Origin: Lichenicola sp964236105
GTDB lineage: Bacteria > Pseudomonadota > Alphaproteobacteria > Acetobacterales > Acetobacteraceae
Assembly: GCA_964236105.1 (NCBI GenBank)
Contig: CAXSBC010000002.1
Location: 457,826-521,825 of the forward strand
Direction of reading: 5' to 3'
Length of the DNA stretch: 64,000 bases
Shown here: positions 1 to 8,631 of the stretch, piece after piece
Layout of the letters: each line of letters opens with the position of its first letter
How positions within the stretch are numbered: position 1 is the first letter of the stretch
Program-made: the position numbers and the translations under genes
The notes under the pieces: model-generated
The model's input: only the letters and a program-made list of their open reading frames with translations
Told to the model about the DNA's origin: nothing
The model's database searches: none

Positions 1-66
1 ACAAAGCTGATAAGGTGTCGAGCCCTCCGGCCCGGCGAGATTGGCGCCGATGGCGATCAGGATCAT
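1..66 (-). CDS. folK: folK, 5' end only (HPPK)
   Basis: This is the first 22 codons of a minus-strand gene that runs off the left edge. It reads MILIAIGANLAGPEG and onward, which matches the N-terminal strand of 2-amino-4-hydroxy-6-hydroxymethyldihydropteridine diphosphokinase (family pattern I-x-(I/L)-G-(S/A)-N-L). That enzyme pyrophosphorylates the pterin in folate synthesis. The ATG lies at 66-64. It is divergent from the NYN gene at 145, so the 78 bp between them should hold both promoters. The catalytic region lies outside the window, so the call rests on the N-terminus alone. Confidence 0.72.
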   Translation of the reverse strand, partial: MILIAIGANLAGPEGSTPYQLC

Positions 67-144
67 CGCCGGGGCCACGAACGGGACGGAGATGCCGTCA
101 CAGAACGGCGCTGCCGGGAGACACACGACCAGGGATGACACAGC

Positions 145-747
145 ATGATCTTCAGGCAGGACGAGCGCGTCTGTCTCTTCATCGACGGGGCCAACCTTTA
201 TTCCGCATCCCGCAACCTCGGCTTCGACGTCGACTACCGGAACCTGCTGGGCTTCTTCCGGTCGCGGTGCAACGTCGTCCGCGCCTACTACTACTCCGCG
301 GTGCTCGATACCGAGGAATATTCCCCGCTCAAGCCGCTCACCGACTGGCTGGCCTATAACGGCTACACGCTGGTGACGAAGACGGCGCGCGAGTTCACCG
401 ACCAGAACGGGCGGCGGCGGGTGAAGGGCAACATGGATGTCGAGCTCGCCATCGACATGCTCGAGCTGGCGCCGCGCATGGATCATGCGGTGCTGTTCAG
501 CGGCGACGCCGACTTCCGGCGCCTGGTCGAGGCGGTGCAGCGCCAGGGCGTGAAGGTGTCGGTGGTGTCCTCGATCCGCACCACGCCGCCGATGGTCGGC
601 GACGACCTGCGCCGGCAGGCCGACCAGTTCCTGGAGCTGGGCGACATCGCGCCCGAGTTCACGCGGCGGCAGATGGAGCCGCGGCCTCGCCAGCACGGCC
701 GACCGGTCGCGGCCGAGCCGCTGGTGGAGCCGGACGCAATCGTCTGA
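145..747 (+). CDS. NYN domain protein (LabA/DUF88 family)
   Basis: The 200-residue protein belongs to the LabA/DUF88 branch of NYN domains, a PIN-like fold of putative metal-dependent ribonucleases. The acidic residues that would bind metal are visible: D14 in FIDGANLY, D98 and D104 in NMDVELAIDM, and D121/D123 in FSGDADF. The last 40 or so residues are rich in Arg and Pro and look disordered. The ATG at 145 has a purine-rich ribosome site (aggga) about 10 bases upstream. Being divergent from folK is a common alphaproteobacterial arrangement. RNA cleavage is inferred from the fold; the substrate is unknown. Confidence 0.85.
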   Translation: MIFRQDERVCLFIDGANLYSASRNLGFDVDYRNLLGFFRSRCNVVRAYYYSAVLDTEEYSPLKPLTDWLAYNGYTLVTKTAREFTDQNGRRRVKGNMDVELAIDMLELAPRMDHAVLFSGDADFRRLVEAVQRQGVKVSVVSSIRTTPPMVGDDLRRQADQFLELGDIAPEFTRRQMEPRPRQHGRPVAAEPLVEPDAIV

Positions 748-777
748 GGGCGCGATGGGCGGCGGCGGCCTCCCCGC

Positions 778-2058
778 GTGAGGCTCGGCATCGATTTCGG
801 CACCACCAACAGCGTCGTGGTGCTGGCGGACGCGCAGGGCCGCACCCGCGCGCTCCGCCTCGGCTTGGCTGACGATCCTCACGCCGACACCTGCCGCACG
901 CTGCTCTGCCTGTGGCTGGAGGACCGGCGCGGCCGGCTGTCGCTGCAGGACGCGATCGGCCAGGCGGCGATCGAGGCCTATCTCGACGATCCCGCCGGGA
1001 GCCGGCTGATCATGTCGATGAAGAGCTATCTCGCGCAGGGCTCGTTCCGCGAAACGCGGCTGCTCGGCCAGGCGATGACGCTGGAGATGCTGATCGCGCG
1101 GTTCCTGGCGGCCCTGATGCGATCGGCCGGGCTCGATCCCGCGGGCATGCCGGTGACGGTGGGCCGGCCGGTCCGCTTCGCCGGCGACGCGCCCAACGAC
1201 GCGCTCGGCGAGGCGCGGCTGCGCGCGGGCTTCGTCGCCGCCGGCTTCGACCAGGTCACGCTGGCGCTTGAGCCGGAAGCGGCGGGGTGGCGCTTCATGC
1301 AGCGGCTCGACGCGCCGGCGACGGTGCTGGTCGGCGACTTCGGTGGCGGCACCAGCGACTTCTCGGTGCTGCGGTTCGAGCCCGGCGCGTCCGATCCGGT
1401 GGTGCCGCTCGGTCATGCCGGCGTGGGCATCGCCGGCGATCAGTTCGACAGCCGGATCATCGACCGGGTGGTCTCGCCGTTGCTGGGCCGGGACAGCACC
1501 TTCCGGATCATGGGCGGCGAGCCGCTGCCGGTGCCGGTCGAGTGGTACACCAGCCTGGCGCGGTGGCACCGGCTGTCGCTGATGCGGGCGCCGCAGACGA
1601 TGCGGGCCATCGAGGACGTCGCGCGAACCGCGTCGGCGCCGCAGCGACTGCGTCACCTGCTCCGCCTGATCGAGGACCAGCAGGGCCATGCGCTGTATCG
1701 CGCGGTGGGTGCGGCGAAGACGGCGCTGTCGTCGGCCGGGCGCACCACCCTGCGCTTCGCCCATGGCGACTTCCGGATCGAGCAGGACATCACCCGGGAC
1801 GCGTTCGAGAGCTGGATCGCGCCGGATCTCGCCCGGCTTGAGGAGACGATCGAGCTGGCCCTGACGCGGTCGGCGACGGGGGCCGCCGCGATCGACCGCG
1901 TGTTCCTGACCGGCGGCACGTCGCTGGTGCCGGCGGTGCGCCGCCTGTTCGCCGAGCGCTTCGGCGCCGGGCTGATCGCCGATGGCGGCGAGTTCGTGTC
2001 CGTCGCCGAGGGCTTGGCGCTGATGGGCCGGCGCCGAGATCTGGCGCTCCCGCCATAG
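778..2058 (+). CDS. Hsp70-family ATPase without substrate-binding domain (YegD-like)
   Basis: The 426-residue protein has the Hsp70/actin ATPase fold: phosphate-1 loop near the N-terminus (GIDFGTTNS), phosphate-2 loop VGDFGGGTSDF near residue 185, and the adenosine motif FLTGGTSLVP near residue 377. It ends after the nucleotide-binding domain and lacks the beta-sandwich substrate domain and lid of DnaK. That places it with YegD-like Hsp70 relatives. The start is GTG at 778, beginning directly with the strand before the phosphate-1 loop. It is 30 bp behind the NYN gene, so co-transcription is possible. No co-chaperone is encoded nearby and the client is unknown. Confidence 0.85.
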   Translation: MRLGIDFGTTNSVVVLADAQGRTRALRLGLADDPHADTCRTLLCLWLEDRRGRLSLQDAIGQAAIEAYLDDPAGSRLIMSMKSYLAQGSFRETRLLGQAMTLEMLIARFLAALMRSAGLDPAGMPVTVGRPVRFAGDAPNDALGEARLRAGFVAAGFDQVTLALEPEAAGWRFMQRLDAPATVLVGDFGGGTSDFSVLRFEPGASDPVVPLGHAGVGIAGDQFDSRIIDRVVSPLLGRDSTFRIMGGEPLPVPVEWYTSLARWHRLSLMRAPQTMRAIEDVARTASAPQRLRHLLRLIEDQQGHALYRAVGAAKTALSSAGRTTLRFAHGDFRIEQDITRDAFESWIAPDLARLEETIELALTRSATGAAAIDRVFLTGGTSLVPAVRRLFAERFGAGLIADGGEFVSVAEGLALMGRRRDLALPP

Positions 2059-2062
2059 GCGA

Positions 2063-3172
2063 TCAGTCGGGAACGGCCTCGAGCGTGACCGGCTCCGCCT
2101 CGACGACGCCGTTGTACTGGTGCCGGAAGGCGGACAGCGCGCGATACACCTGCAGCCGCGCGCGCATCAGCGAGCCCAGCGGCCGGTGCGCCGCCAGGGT
2201 GTGCGCCGGCCGGAAGCTCAGCACCTCCTCGACGAAACTCACCCGCGCCGGCGACAGCGCCTCCTGCCTCGGCAGGGTCAGGGTGGCGACGGTCACATAC
2301 GGGCTGTCGGCCTCCGACCACGGCCGGGAGGCATCCTCGACCGGCATCGCCTGCAGGTCGGTGCAGAGCTGCACGCGGAACTCGAAGATCGCCGCATGCT
2401 GGCGGAAGTACTCGACCGTCGCGTTGCGGAACACATCCGGGTCGGCGGCCGGATCGAGCGTCTGCCCGGACAGCGCGACCTGCTCCGGTCCCACCGGGAA
2501 CAGCGCCACCTTGGCGACATGCTCGCCGTAACGGATCGCCGCCTGGCTGTGATAGCTTTCCGCCACCGGATGCAGCGGCGCGTGGCCGAAGAAGTCGAGC
2601 CGCGGCACGTCGCTGCCCGTCACCGCCTTGACCGCCCTGTTCAGCAGGCCCGCCGTCGCCGAGACCGCCGCCTTGACGCCTTCGGGACGATCGGTCCCCT
2701 TCTCGATCAGCTTCATGCTCTTGAGGAAGCCGGCGGCGTCGGGATCGGGAAACACCGGACCGGTCGCCAGCACGAAGTCCTGCGTGTCCTCGGCATGACC
2801 ATCCAGCTTCTCGCCGGCAACGCCGAACAGCTTCAGCGACAGGCCGCGATGGGTCGATACCCGGTCCGCCAGATGCTCGCCGGGCCCCTGTGCCAGCCGC
2901 GCCAGCGCCGGATACAGGCCGGGCCGGGCGAACAATCCCTGCCGGAGCTCCGGGGCGAGCCCGTCATGCACGGTCAGCATGCCCTTCAGGACGCCGCTGG
3001 TCTTGGCATGCGAGGCCCGCACGGCGCGGCCTTCGCGGGTGGCGACCATCCGGCTCTCGTTGCACATGCTGTCGATGATGCCGTCGATCGTCTCCCGCTC
3101 GCTGTCGGACACGGTCTCGACGCCGGCCTGGAACTGCACGTAGTTATGGCTCGAACCTTGAAGATCGCTCAT
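2063..3172 (-). CDS. Catalase-family haem protein
   Basis: The 369-residue protein resembles catalase-like proteins (SrpA type), which are shorter than true catalases. The distal His appears at residue 55 in RASHAKTSG. The catalase signature is recognisable in STHRGLSLKLFG. A Tyr in the C-terminal helix (RARLQVYRALSAFRHQYNG) is positioned like the proximal haem ligand. The start was set at the ATG at 3172 because a strong ribosome site (ggggag) precedes it; a longer reading frame to 3235 has no such support. It converges on the Hsp70 gene with four bases between stops. Peroxide disproportionation is possible, but many members act as weak peroxidases. Confidence 0.8.
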   Translation of the reverse strand: MSDLQGSSHNYVQFQAGVETVSDSERETIDGIIDSMCNESRMVATREGRAVRASHAKTSGVLKGMLTVHDGLAPELRQGLFARPGLYPALARLAQGPGEHLADRVSTHRGLSLKLFGVAGEKLDGHAEDTQDFVLATGPVFPDPDAAGFLKSMKLIEKGTDRPEGVKAAVSATAGLLNRAVKAVTGSDVPRLDFFGHAPLHPVAESYHSQAAIRYGEHVAKVALFPVGPEQVALSGQTLDPAADPDVFRNATVEYFRQHAAIFEFRVQLCTDLQAMPVEDASRPWSEADSPYVTVATLTLPRQEALSPARVSFVEEVLSFRPAHTLAAHRPLGSLMRARLQVYRALSAFRHQYNGVVEAEPVTLEAVPD

Positions 3173-3270
3173 GCGCCGGGCTCCCCTGAGCCGGTGCAAC
3201 TCCCTTGGGACGGCTTCGTTGCACCTCGCCCCCACCCTTGCCGGGCGCGCCCTGCGGCGATGGAGACCAC

Positions 3271-3930
3271 ATGCTCAAGGACGCGATCTTCGACATCGAC
3301 GGGACGCTGATCGACAGCCTCGACCTCCGCGCCGACGCCTGGTCGCGGGCATTCGCGGAGCACGGCTACAGGATCGCCGCCGGCGAGATCCGCAGCCAGC
3401 TCGGCGGCGGCGACGCGCCGGTATCGGTGTTCCTCGACGACGCCGCAAGCACGCGTGACGGCGAGGCGGTCCGTGCTGCGCGCGACCGCATCTTCCATGC
3501 CGACTGCCTCGACAGGCTGCAGCCCCTGCCGCAGGTTCCGGCACTGCTCGCGGCACTGCATGAACGCCAGGTGCGGGTAGCACTCGCCTCCGCCTCGCCG
3601 GGTCCCGACCGGGAGCGCTATGGCGCCATGCTGGGGGGCGCGGCGCTGATCGATGCCGCCGCGTCGCCGGATATCGGACAGCCGGGTGCTGCGCCCGACC
3701 TGTTCCAGGCCGCGATGGACGCGCTGATGCCGCTGGACCGGGAACGGACGCTGGCCTTCGGCGCCACGCCCCGGGGGATCAGGACGGCCACGCGCCTCGG
3801 CCTGAGGATCGTGGGGCTGCGCTGCGGCGGCTTTCCCGACGCCGAGCTCGAGGAAGCCGGTGCGCTGCGGCTGTATGACGATCCGGCCGAGCTGACAGCC
3901 CGGCTCGACGAGATCCTGCTGCTGGTGTGA
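3271..3930 (+). CDS. HAD-like hydrolase, degenerate catalytic motifs
   Basis: The 219-residue protein has the HAD phosphatase fold and motif I FDIDGTLID (D8, D10) of the phosphoglycolate-phosphatase-like class. Motif II keeps the Ser (ALASAS). The motif III Lys normally preceding APDLF is missing (GAAPDLF). The motif IV acidic pair is also lost: FGATPRG stands where family members have GDTPxD. The rest of the C-terminus (LRCGGFPDAEL, YDDPAEL) matches this family closely. The start at 3271 has ggaga just upstream. Without the motif III and IV residues, catalysis is doubtful and the protein may bind a ligand or be decaying. Confidence 0.78.
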   Translation: MLKDAIFDIDGTLIDSLDLRADAWSRAFAEHGYRIAAGEIRSQLGGGDAPVSVFLDDAASTRDGEAVRAARDRIFHADCLDRLQPLPQVPALLAALHERQVRVALASASPGPDRERYGAMLGGAALIDAAASPDIGQPGAAPDLFQAAMDALMPLDRERTLAFGATPRGIRTATRLGLRIVGLRCGGFPDAELEEAGALRLYDDPAELTARLDEILLLV

Positions 3931-3941
3931 GCGCCGGGGCG

Positions 3942-3975
3942 ATCGGGTCCGGACGACTGACCGGCCGGACCCGAT
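3942..3975. terminator. Bidirectional hairpin terminator
   Basis: A perfect 11-bp inverted repeat (atcgggtccgg paired with ccggacccgat, loop of 12 bases) lies between the converging ends of the HAD-like gene (stop at 3930) and the small minus-strand gene (stop at 3986). It has no long T-tract, as is usual for GC-rich genomes. Confidence 0.6.
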
Positions 3976-3985
3976 GACCTCCGCG

Positions 3986-4330
3986 TCAGGCGGTCTTGGC
4001 TTCGGCGGGCGCCGCCTCGTCGGCGGCGGCGGTGAGCGCCTCTCCGAGCAGGCGAACCTTCTCGGCGTTCTTGCTGTCTGACTTGCCGGCCAGGGACACG
4101 GTCTCCTTGCCGAGCTTGGCGACCAGCTTGTGGATCGCCGAACCGTCGAGCTCCTTGGCGTGCAGGTGCTTCTTCAGGTTCTCGAGATCGCGCACGATGG
4201 TCTTGACGCCGGGCGAGTCCAGCTTCTCCAGCGTCGCTTCCCATCCCTCGATGTTCTTGGTGGCGGCGGCCACGGTGAAGTTCTTCACCCCGTCCTTGAT
4301 GTGCTTGATGGTCGCGTCGAACTGCGGCAT
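3986..4330 (-). CDS. Small charged helical protein, unknown function
   Basis: The 114-residue protein is not recognised. It is rich in Lys, Glu and Ala with no signal peptide or membrane segment. The pattern of charged heptads (for example DLENLKKHLHAKELDG) suggests a soluble all-helical protein. The last 15 residues are Ala-rich and probably disordered. The ATG at 4330 is the only strong start, and codon use matches the neighbours, so it looks like a genuine gene. It is transcribed toward the shared terminator at 3942-3975, downstream of smpB. Confidence 0.65.
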   Translation of the reverse strand: MPQFDATIKHIKDGVKNFTVAAATKNIEGWEATLEKLDSPGVKTIVRDLENLKKHLHAKELDGSAIHKLVAKLGKETVSLAGKSDSKNAEKVRLLGEALTAAADEAAPAEAKTA

Positions 4331-4436
4331 CGCAGGCTCCTGAATCTCACGCTGCGAGATCGCAGCGTGCCCACCACAAGGCGCACGTGGCAGCCGGGTT
4401 TCGACACACTGGCGGCATCTTGCAGCCGTGCCGGCC

Positions 4437-4922
4437 TCAGCCCTTGTCGCGCATCAGCCGCGCCTTGTCGCGCTGCCAGTCGCGTGCCGCGATGGCGTGC
4501 CGCTTGTCGGCATTCTTGCGCCCCTCGCCGACGCCCAGCGTCAGCTTGGCGACGCCGCGGTCGTTGAAGTGGATGTCGAGCGGCACCAGCGTGTAGCCGG
4601 CCCGCTTCACCTCGCCGAGCATCTTGTCGATCTGCTTGTGATGCAGCAGCAGCTTGCGCGGCGCCTTCGGCTCGAAGCGCGACAGCACGCCGCCCTGATA
4701 TTCCGGGATGTAGCAGTTGAACATCCAGATCTCGCCGTCGCGCTCGGCGGCATAGGCCTCGGTCAGGGTGGCGCGCCCGAGACGCAGGCTCTTCACCTCC
4801 GGCCCCTTCAGCACGATGCCGGCCTCGACCGTCTCCTTGATCGTGTAGTCGAACCGGCCCTTGCGGTTCTGTGCCGCGATCCCGTGCGAGATCATCCCGC
4901 TCTTCTTGGTGTCCTTGGCCAT
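4437..4922 (-). CDS. smpB: SsrA-binding protein SmpB
   Basis: The 161-residue protein binds tmRNA and escorts it to stalled ribosomes in trans-translation. It begins MAKDTKKSGMISHGIAAQN and carries FDYTIKETVEAGIVLKGPEV and the conserved RKLLLHHKQID segment. The basic C-terminal tail (RDWQRDKARLMRDKG) is the part that enters the decoding centre. The start at 4922 matches the family start and lies 10 bases after the dapA stop, so the two genes are very likely co-transcribed. dapA-smpB linkage is common in alphaproteobacteria. Confidence 0.96.
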   Translation of the reverse strand: MAKDTKKSGMISHGIAAQNRKGRFDYTIKETVEAGIVLKGPEVKSLRLGRATLTEAYAAERDGEIWMFNCYIPEYQGGVLSRFEPKAPRKLLLHHKQIDKMLGEVKRAGYTLVPLDIHFNDRGVAKLTLGVGEGRKNADKRHAIAARDWQRDKARLMRDKG

Positions 4923-4932
4923 CGATGTCGCG

Positions 4933-5811
4933 TCAGCCGAGCAGGCCGACCTCCTCCATGGCTGAGCGGACGAGCGCCCGCGAGGCGTCCTGCAGCGGGG
5001 CCAGCGGCAGCCGGCAGGTCTCCGCGGCCCGGCCCAGCAGGCTGAGCGCATATTTCACCGGGGTCGGGTTGCTCTCGACGAACAGCGCGTCGTGCAGCGG
5101 CAGCAGCCGGTCCTGCAGCGCCATGGCCCCGGCGAGGTCGCCCGCCTGCCACGCCGCCTGCATCTGCGCGCACAGCGCCGGCGCCACGTTGGCGGTGACG
5201 CTGATGCAGCCGGAGCCGCCGGTGGCGTTGAACGCCAGCGCCGTGCCATCCTCGCCCGACAGCTGACAGAAGCCGGGCCCGGCGGCGCGACGGATCTGCA
5301 GCGGCCGCAACAGGTTCGCGGTGGAATCCTTCACGCCGACGATGTTGGGATGCCGCGCCAGCCGCGCCATGGTGTCGATGCCCATGTCGACGACGCAGCG
5401 GCCGGGAATGTTGTAGATGACGATCGGCAGGTCGACGGCGTCCGCGATTGCCATGAAGTGGCGATACAGCCCGTCCTGCGTCGGCTTGTTGTAGTAGGGC
5501 GTCACCACGAGGGCGGCATCGGCGCCGGCCTCGCGCGCATGCCGGGTGGTCGAGATCGCTTCCGCGGTGCTGTTGGAGCCGGTGCCGGCCAGCACGCCCG
5601 CCCGGCCGCCGGCGCTCCGCACCGCGAGGTCGATCACGCGACGATGCTCCGCATGCGTCAGCGTCGGGCTTTCCCCGGTGGTGCCGGCCGGAACGATGGC
5701 GCTGGTGCCGGACTCGATCTGCCAGGCGATGTGGCGCTCGAAGGCCGGCTCGTCCAGCGCGCCGTCCGGCCGCATCGGGGTGACGAGGGCGACGATCGAC
5801 CCCTTGAACAT
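4933..5811 (-). CDS. dapA: 4-hydroxy-tetrahydrodipicolinate synthase
   Basis: The 292-residue enzyme condenses pyruvate with aspartate semialdehyde in the lysine/diaminopimelate pathway. The Schiff-base Lys is in GVKDST. The catalytic Tyr is in TPYYNKPTQ. The GTTGES substrate loop is present. The start at 5811 has ggag about 10 bases upstream. Length and the MFKGSIVALVTPM opening are standard for the family. It heads the dapA-smpB transcription unit and is divergent from the lytic transglycosylase gene. Confidence 0.97.
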   Translation of the reverse strand: MFKGSIVALVTPMRPDGALDEPAFERHIAWQIESGTSAIVPAGTTGESPTLTHAEHRRVIDLAVRSAGGRAGVLAGTGSNSTAEAISTTRHAREAGADAALVVTPYYNKPTQDGLYRHFMAIADAVDLPIVIYNIPGRCVVDMGIDTMARLARHPNIVGVKDSTANLLRPLQIRRAAGPGFCQLSGEDGTALAFNATGGSGCISVTANVAPALCAQMQAAWQAGDLAGAMALQDRLLPLHDALFVESNPTPVKYALSLLGRAAETCRLPLAPLQDASRALVRSAMEEVGLLG

Positions 5812-6022
5812 AGGCGTGCTCCAAAGCTCCGGTCGGACGATGCGCCATCGGAGCGGTCACGCGGGCCGGCGGCGGCAGGCGCCCCCGGCGGTCGTCGACC
5901 ACGTCGAGCGGGGCGACGACGACCCGCAGGCGATTGGTCCAATCCTAGCCCAGCTTGCACCGCGCTGGAACAGGGCGCGCTCTTGCCCCGGCCGGCGGAT
6001 CGCCGGATGCTGCCGCCGCCCG

Positions 6023-8113
6023 ATGACCTGCCGCCCCTGCAACCAGCCCGCGACCGCCGCCCGCCGTGCCGGACGCCCCTCATCGCGGGCGGCGCAAGGC
6101 CTCCTGCCCGCCATGGCGGTCATTGCCGGGCTGAACGGATGCGCGAGCGTGCCGGGTCCGGCCCGGGCGAAGGCACAGGCGCCGGCGGCCGCCGTGATCG
6201 CCGTCGCCGCCGCGGACGCCGCCGATCCGGTGGCGGCCCGGCTTGCCGTGTATCTCCGGCTGCTGATGCCGGGGGGCGGCTCGGCCACCGAGATCGCCGG
6301 CTTCCTGCGGCAGAACCCGGACTGGCCCAACCGCCCGCTGCTGACGCAGCGGCTCGACCAGGCGCTGGCCGACGAGACCGACGGCAGCGTGCTCGGCACG
6401 CTGTGCGGGCAGGCGACCCTGGCCTCGCCCGGCGCGCTGCTGCGCTGCGCCGGCGGCCCGCTGCCGGCGACCGGATCGTCGCCGGGGCTCGATCTGCCGA
6501 CGCAGCCGTCGCCCGCGATCGTCGCCGCCGCGCGCGCGGCCTGGGCGGCCGGCATCACGCAGCCGGATCAGGAGGCAGCCTTCCTGCGCTCCTGGTCGAC
6601 ATTCCTGACGCCGGGCGACCAGTGGCGCCGCTTCGACCGGCTGGAGTGGAGCGGCAACCTCGCCGCCGCCCAGCGCACCGTGCCGATGCTGTCCGGGCCG
6701 GACCAGCCTTTGGCCATCGCGCGGCTGTCGCTGCGTCGCGGCGCGCCCGGGGCGGACGGCATCGCGGCCGCACTGCAGGGTCAGGCGGCGCGGGATCCGG
6801 CGCTGCTGCTCGATCTCGCGCGCTGGCTGCGCAGGGCGGACCGGCCCGACGAGGCGCTGGCGCTCTGGCGCAGCCGGGGCATCGCGACGGAGGCCCAGGT
6901 CGCGCCGCCGCAGCTCGCCGCGTTCTGGACCGAGCGCGACGCGCTGGCGCGGGACCTGCTGCGCGATCATCACGACGCCGACGCCTTCATCCTGGCCGAC
7001 GACACGACGCAGACCGATCCCGCCGCCCGAATCGACTCCGCCTTCCTGACCGGCTGGATCGCCCTGCGCCGGCTGCATGATCCGGCCGGCGCCGAGCAGC
7101 GCTTCGCCCGGCTGCTGGCGTTCGATGCCGCCATCACCCGCAGCCGCGGCGACTACTGGATCGGCCGGGCCCGGCTGGCGCAGGGCGACCAGGCGGCAGG
7201 CCAGGCGGCGCTGGCCGCGGCGGCGGCCTATCCGACCACCTTCTACGGCCAGCTCGCCGCGGCCCGCCTGCAGCCGCCGGCACCCGGCCCGGCGACGCTG
7301 CTCGATCCGCAGCCGGCCGCCAGCCTGCTCGCCCCCCGGCTCGAGTCGCTGCGCGATCCGCGCTGGAGCAGCGCCGACGCGATCCTCTTCGCCGGCCTGG
7401 AGCTCGCGCAGGCGGCCGAGCTGCTGGTGTCCTGGAACGACCAGAGGCACGCGCGGCCGTTCCTGCTGAAGCTCGACCAGATGGCGACGCGCGATGTCGA
7501 TCATGCGCTGGCGGCATCGCTCGCCGACCGGCTGGGGCTGCCGGACGTCGCGGTGGCGATCGCCCGCTCGGCCGGGCGTCGCGGCCTGGTGCTGCCGCAG
7601 GCGGGCTGGCCGCGCCCGTTCGAGATCCGGCCGGGCGAGGCGCTGCCGACCGGGCTGGCGCTGGCCATCATGCGCCAGGAAAGCAGCTTCGATCCGCAGA
7701 TCGTCAGCCCGGCCGGCGCGCGCGGCCTCATGCAGCTCATGCCCGCCACCGCCCGCAACAGCGCGCACGCCCTGGGCCGACCGGAGCTGGCGCCCGGCGC
7801 CGGTGGCGGCATGCTGTTCGATCCGGACGTGAACCAGACGCTCGGCAGCGCCTATCTCCGGGGACTGCTCGCCCGGTTCGGGGGCGTCGTCCCCTACGCG
7901 GTCGCGGCCTACAATGCCGGGCCGCACCGCGTGGATCGCTGGCTCGCCGACAACGGCAACCCGGCCGCCCCGGACTCCGCGACCGACGACGACGCCCAGG
8001 CGCGGATGGTGGACTGGATCGAGAGCATCCCGTTCGCCGAGACCCGCAACTACGTGCAGCGGGTGATGGAGAACCTGCGCATCTACCAGGCCAGCGCGGA
8101 CCGGCGCGCGTGA
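6023..8113 (+). CDS. Lytic murein transglycosylase (Slt family), probable lipoprotein
   Basis: The protein cleaves peptidoglycan glycan strands to 1,6-anhydromuramyl products in the periplasm. The long N-terminal half is alpha-helical and repeat-rich as in Slt70. The C-terminal goose-lysozyme-like domain carries the catalytic Glu at about residue 553 (MRQESSFDP), GARGLMQLMPATA, and AVAAYNAGPHRVDRW. Near the N-terminus, GLLPAMAVIAGLNGC looks like a lipoprotein signal with lipobox LNGC. The ATG at 6023 gives an Arg-rich n-region before it. The alternative ATG at 6113 would leave only about nine residues before the Cys, too short for a signal. Neither start has a clear ribosome site. It overlaps pgpA by 4 bases. 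Confidence 0.88.
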   Translation: MTCRPCNQPATAARRAGRPSSRAAQGLLPAMAVIAGLNGCASVPGPARAKAQAPAAAVIAVAAADAADPVAARLAVYLRLLMPGGGSATEIAGFLRQNPDWPNRPLLTQRLDQALADETDGSVLGTLCGQATLASPGALLRCAGGPLPATGSSPGLDLPTQPSPAIVAAARAAWAAGITQPDQEAAFLRSWSTFLTPGDQWRRFDRLEWSGNLAAAQRTVPMLSGPDQPLAIARLSLRRGAPGADGIAAALQGQAARDPALLLDLARWLRRADRPDEALALWRSRGIATEAQVAPPQLAAFWTERDALARDLLRDHHDADAFILADDTTQTDPAARIDSAFLTGWIALRRLHDPAGAEQRFARLLAFDAAITRSRGDYWIGRARLAQGDQAAGQAALAAAAAYPTTFYGQLAAARLQPPAPGPATLLDPQPAASLLAPRLESLRDPRWSSADAILFAGLELAQAAELLVSWNDQRHARPFLLKLDQMATRDVDHALAASLADRLGLPDVAVAIARSAGRRGLVLPQAGWPRPFEIRPGEALPTGLALAIMRQESSFDPQIVSPAGARGLMQLMPATARNSAHALGRPELAPGAGGGMLFDPDVNQTLGSAYLRGLLARFGGVVPYAVAAYNAGPHRVDRWLADNGNPAAPDSATDDDAQARMVDWIESIPFAETRNYVQRVMENLRIYQASADRRA

Positions 8114-8631
8114 CCGCATCCGATCCGCGCCGCCCCGGGTCCGACGCCGCGGGCCATCGCTGGGCGCGCGCCGTCGCCAGCGTCGGCGGCTGCGGCTTCG
8201 CCGCCAGGGCGCCGGGGACGGTCGGCTCGCTGGTCGCGCTGCCGTTCGGCTGGGCGCTGCTGCAGGCCATACCCCTGCTGCTGGTGGGCATCGCGATCGT
8301 GTCGATCGGCGGCATCCGCGCGATCCGCCTGGCGTCGGGCGGCGCCGATCACGGCTGGATCGTCATCGACGAGGTGGCCGGGCAGTGGATCACGCTGCTC
8401 GGGCTGGTCGGCCTGCCGGGCCTGGCGGCGCCGCGCGGTCTCGGGCTGCTGCTCGGCATCGGCGCGGCCTTCGCGCTGTTCCGGCTGCTCGACATCGGCA
8501 AGCCCGGTCCGATCGGATGGATCGATCGCCGGCACGACGCGATCGGCGTGATGGGCGACGACATGCTGGCAGGGGCGGCCGGGGCGATCCTGCTGCTCGG
8601 CGGCCGGCTCATTCTGGATTGGATGCGATGA
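8110..8631 (+). CDS. pgpA: Phosphatidylglycerophosphatase A
   Basis: The 173-residue integral membrane enzyme dephosphorylates phosphatidylglycerol phosphate to phosphatidylglycerol in the inner membrane. Family motifs are present: APGTVGSLVALP near the N-terminus, the acidic site DHGWIVIDEVAGQW, and FRLLDIGKPGPIGWID followed by GVMGDDMLAG. About four hydrophobic segments are visible. The start is GTG at 8110, overlapping the preceding stop as GTGA. The stop overlaps the next ATG as ATGA, so the three genes are translationally coupled. The enzyme acts directly after PgsA, which is encoded at 46.2 kb. Confidence 0.93.
   Translation: MTASDPRRPGSDAAGHRWARAVASVGGCGFAARAPGTVGSLVALPFGWALLQAIPLLLVGIAIVSIGGIRAIRLASGGADHGWIVIDEVAGQWITLLGLVGLPGLAAPRGLGLLLGIGAAFALFRLLDIGKPGPIGWIDRRHDAIGVMGDDMLAGAAGAILLLGGRLILDWMR

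Noticed and set aside
2120..3310. 396-codon plus-strand open frame opposite the catalase-family gene
   Set aside because: His/Arg-rich antisense shadow; the minus-strand gene has clear family motifs.
6080..8119. 679-codon minus-strand open frame opposite the lytic transglycosylase
   Set aside because: Arg/Gln-rich shadow of a strongly supported gene on the other strand; no motif or ribosome site.
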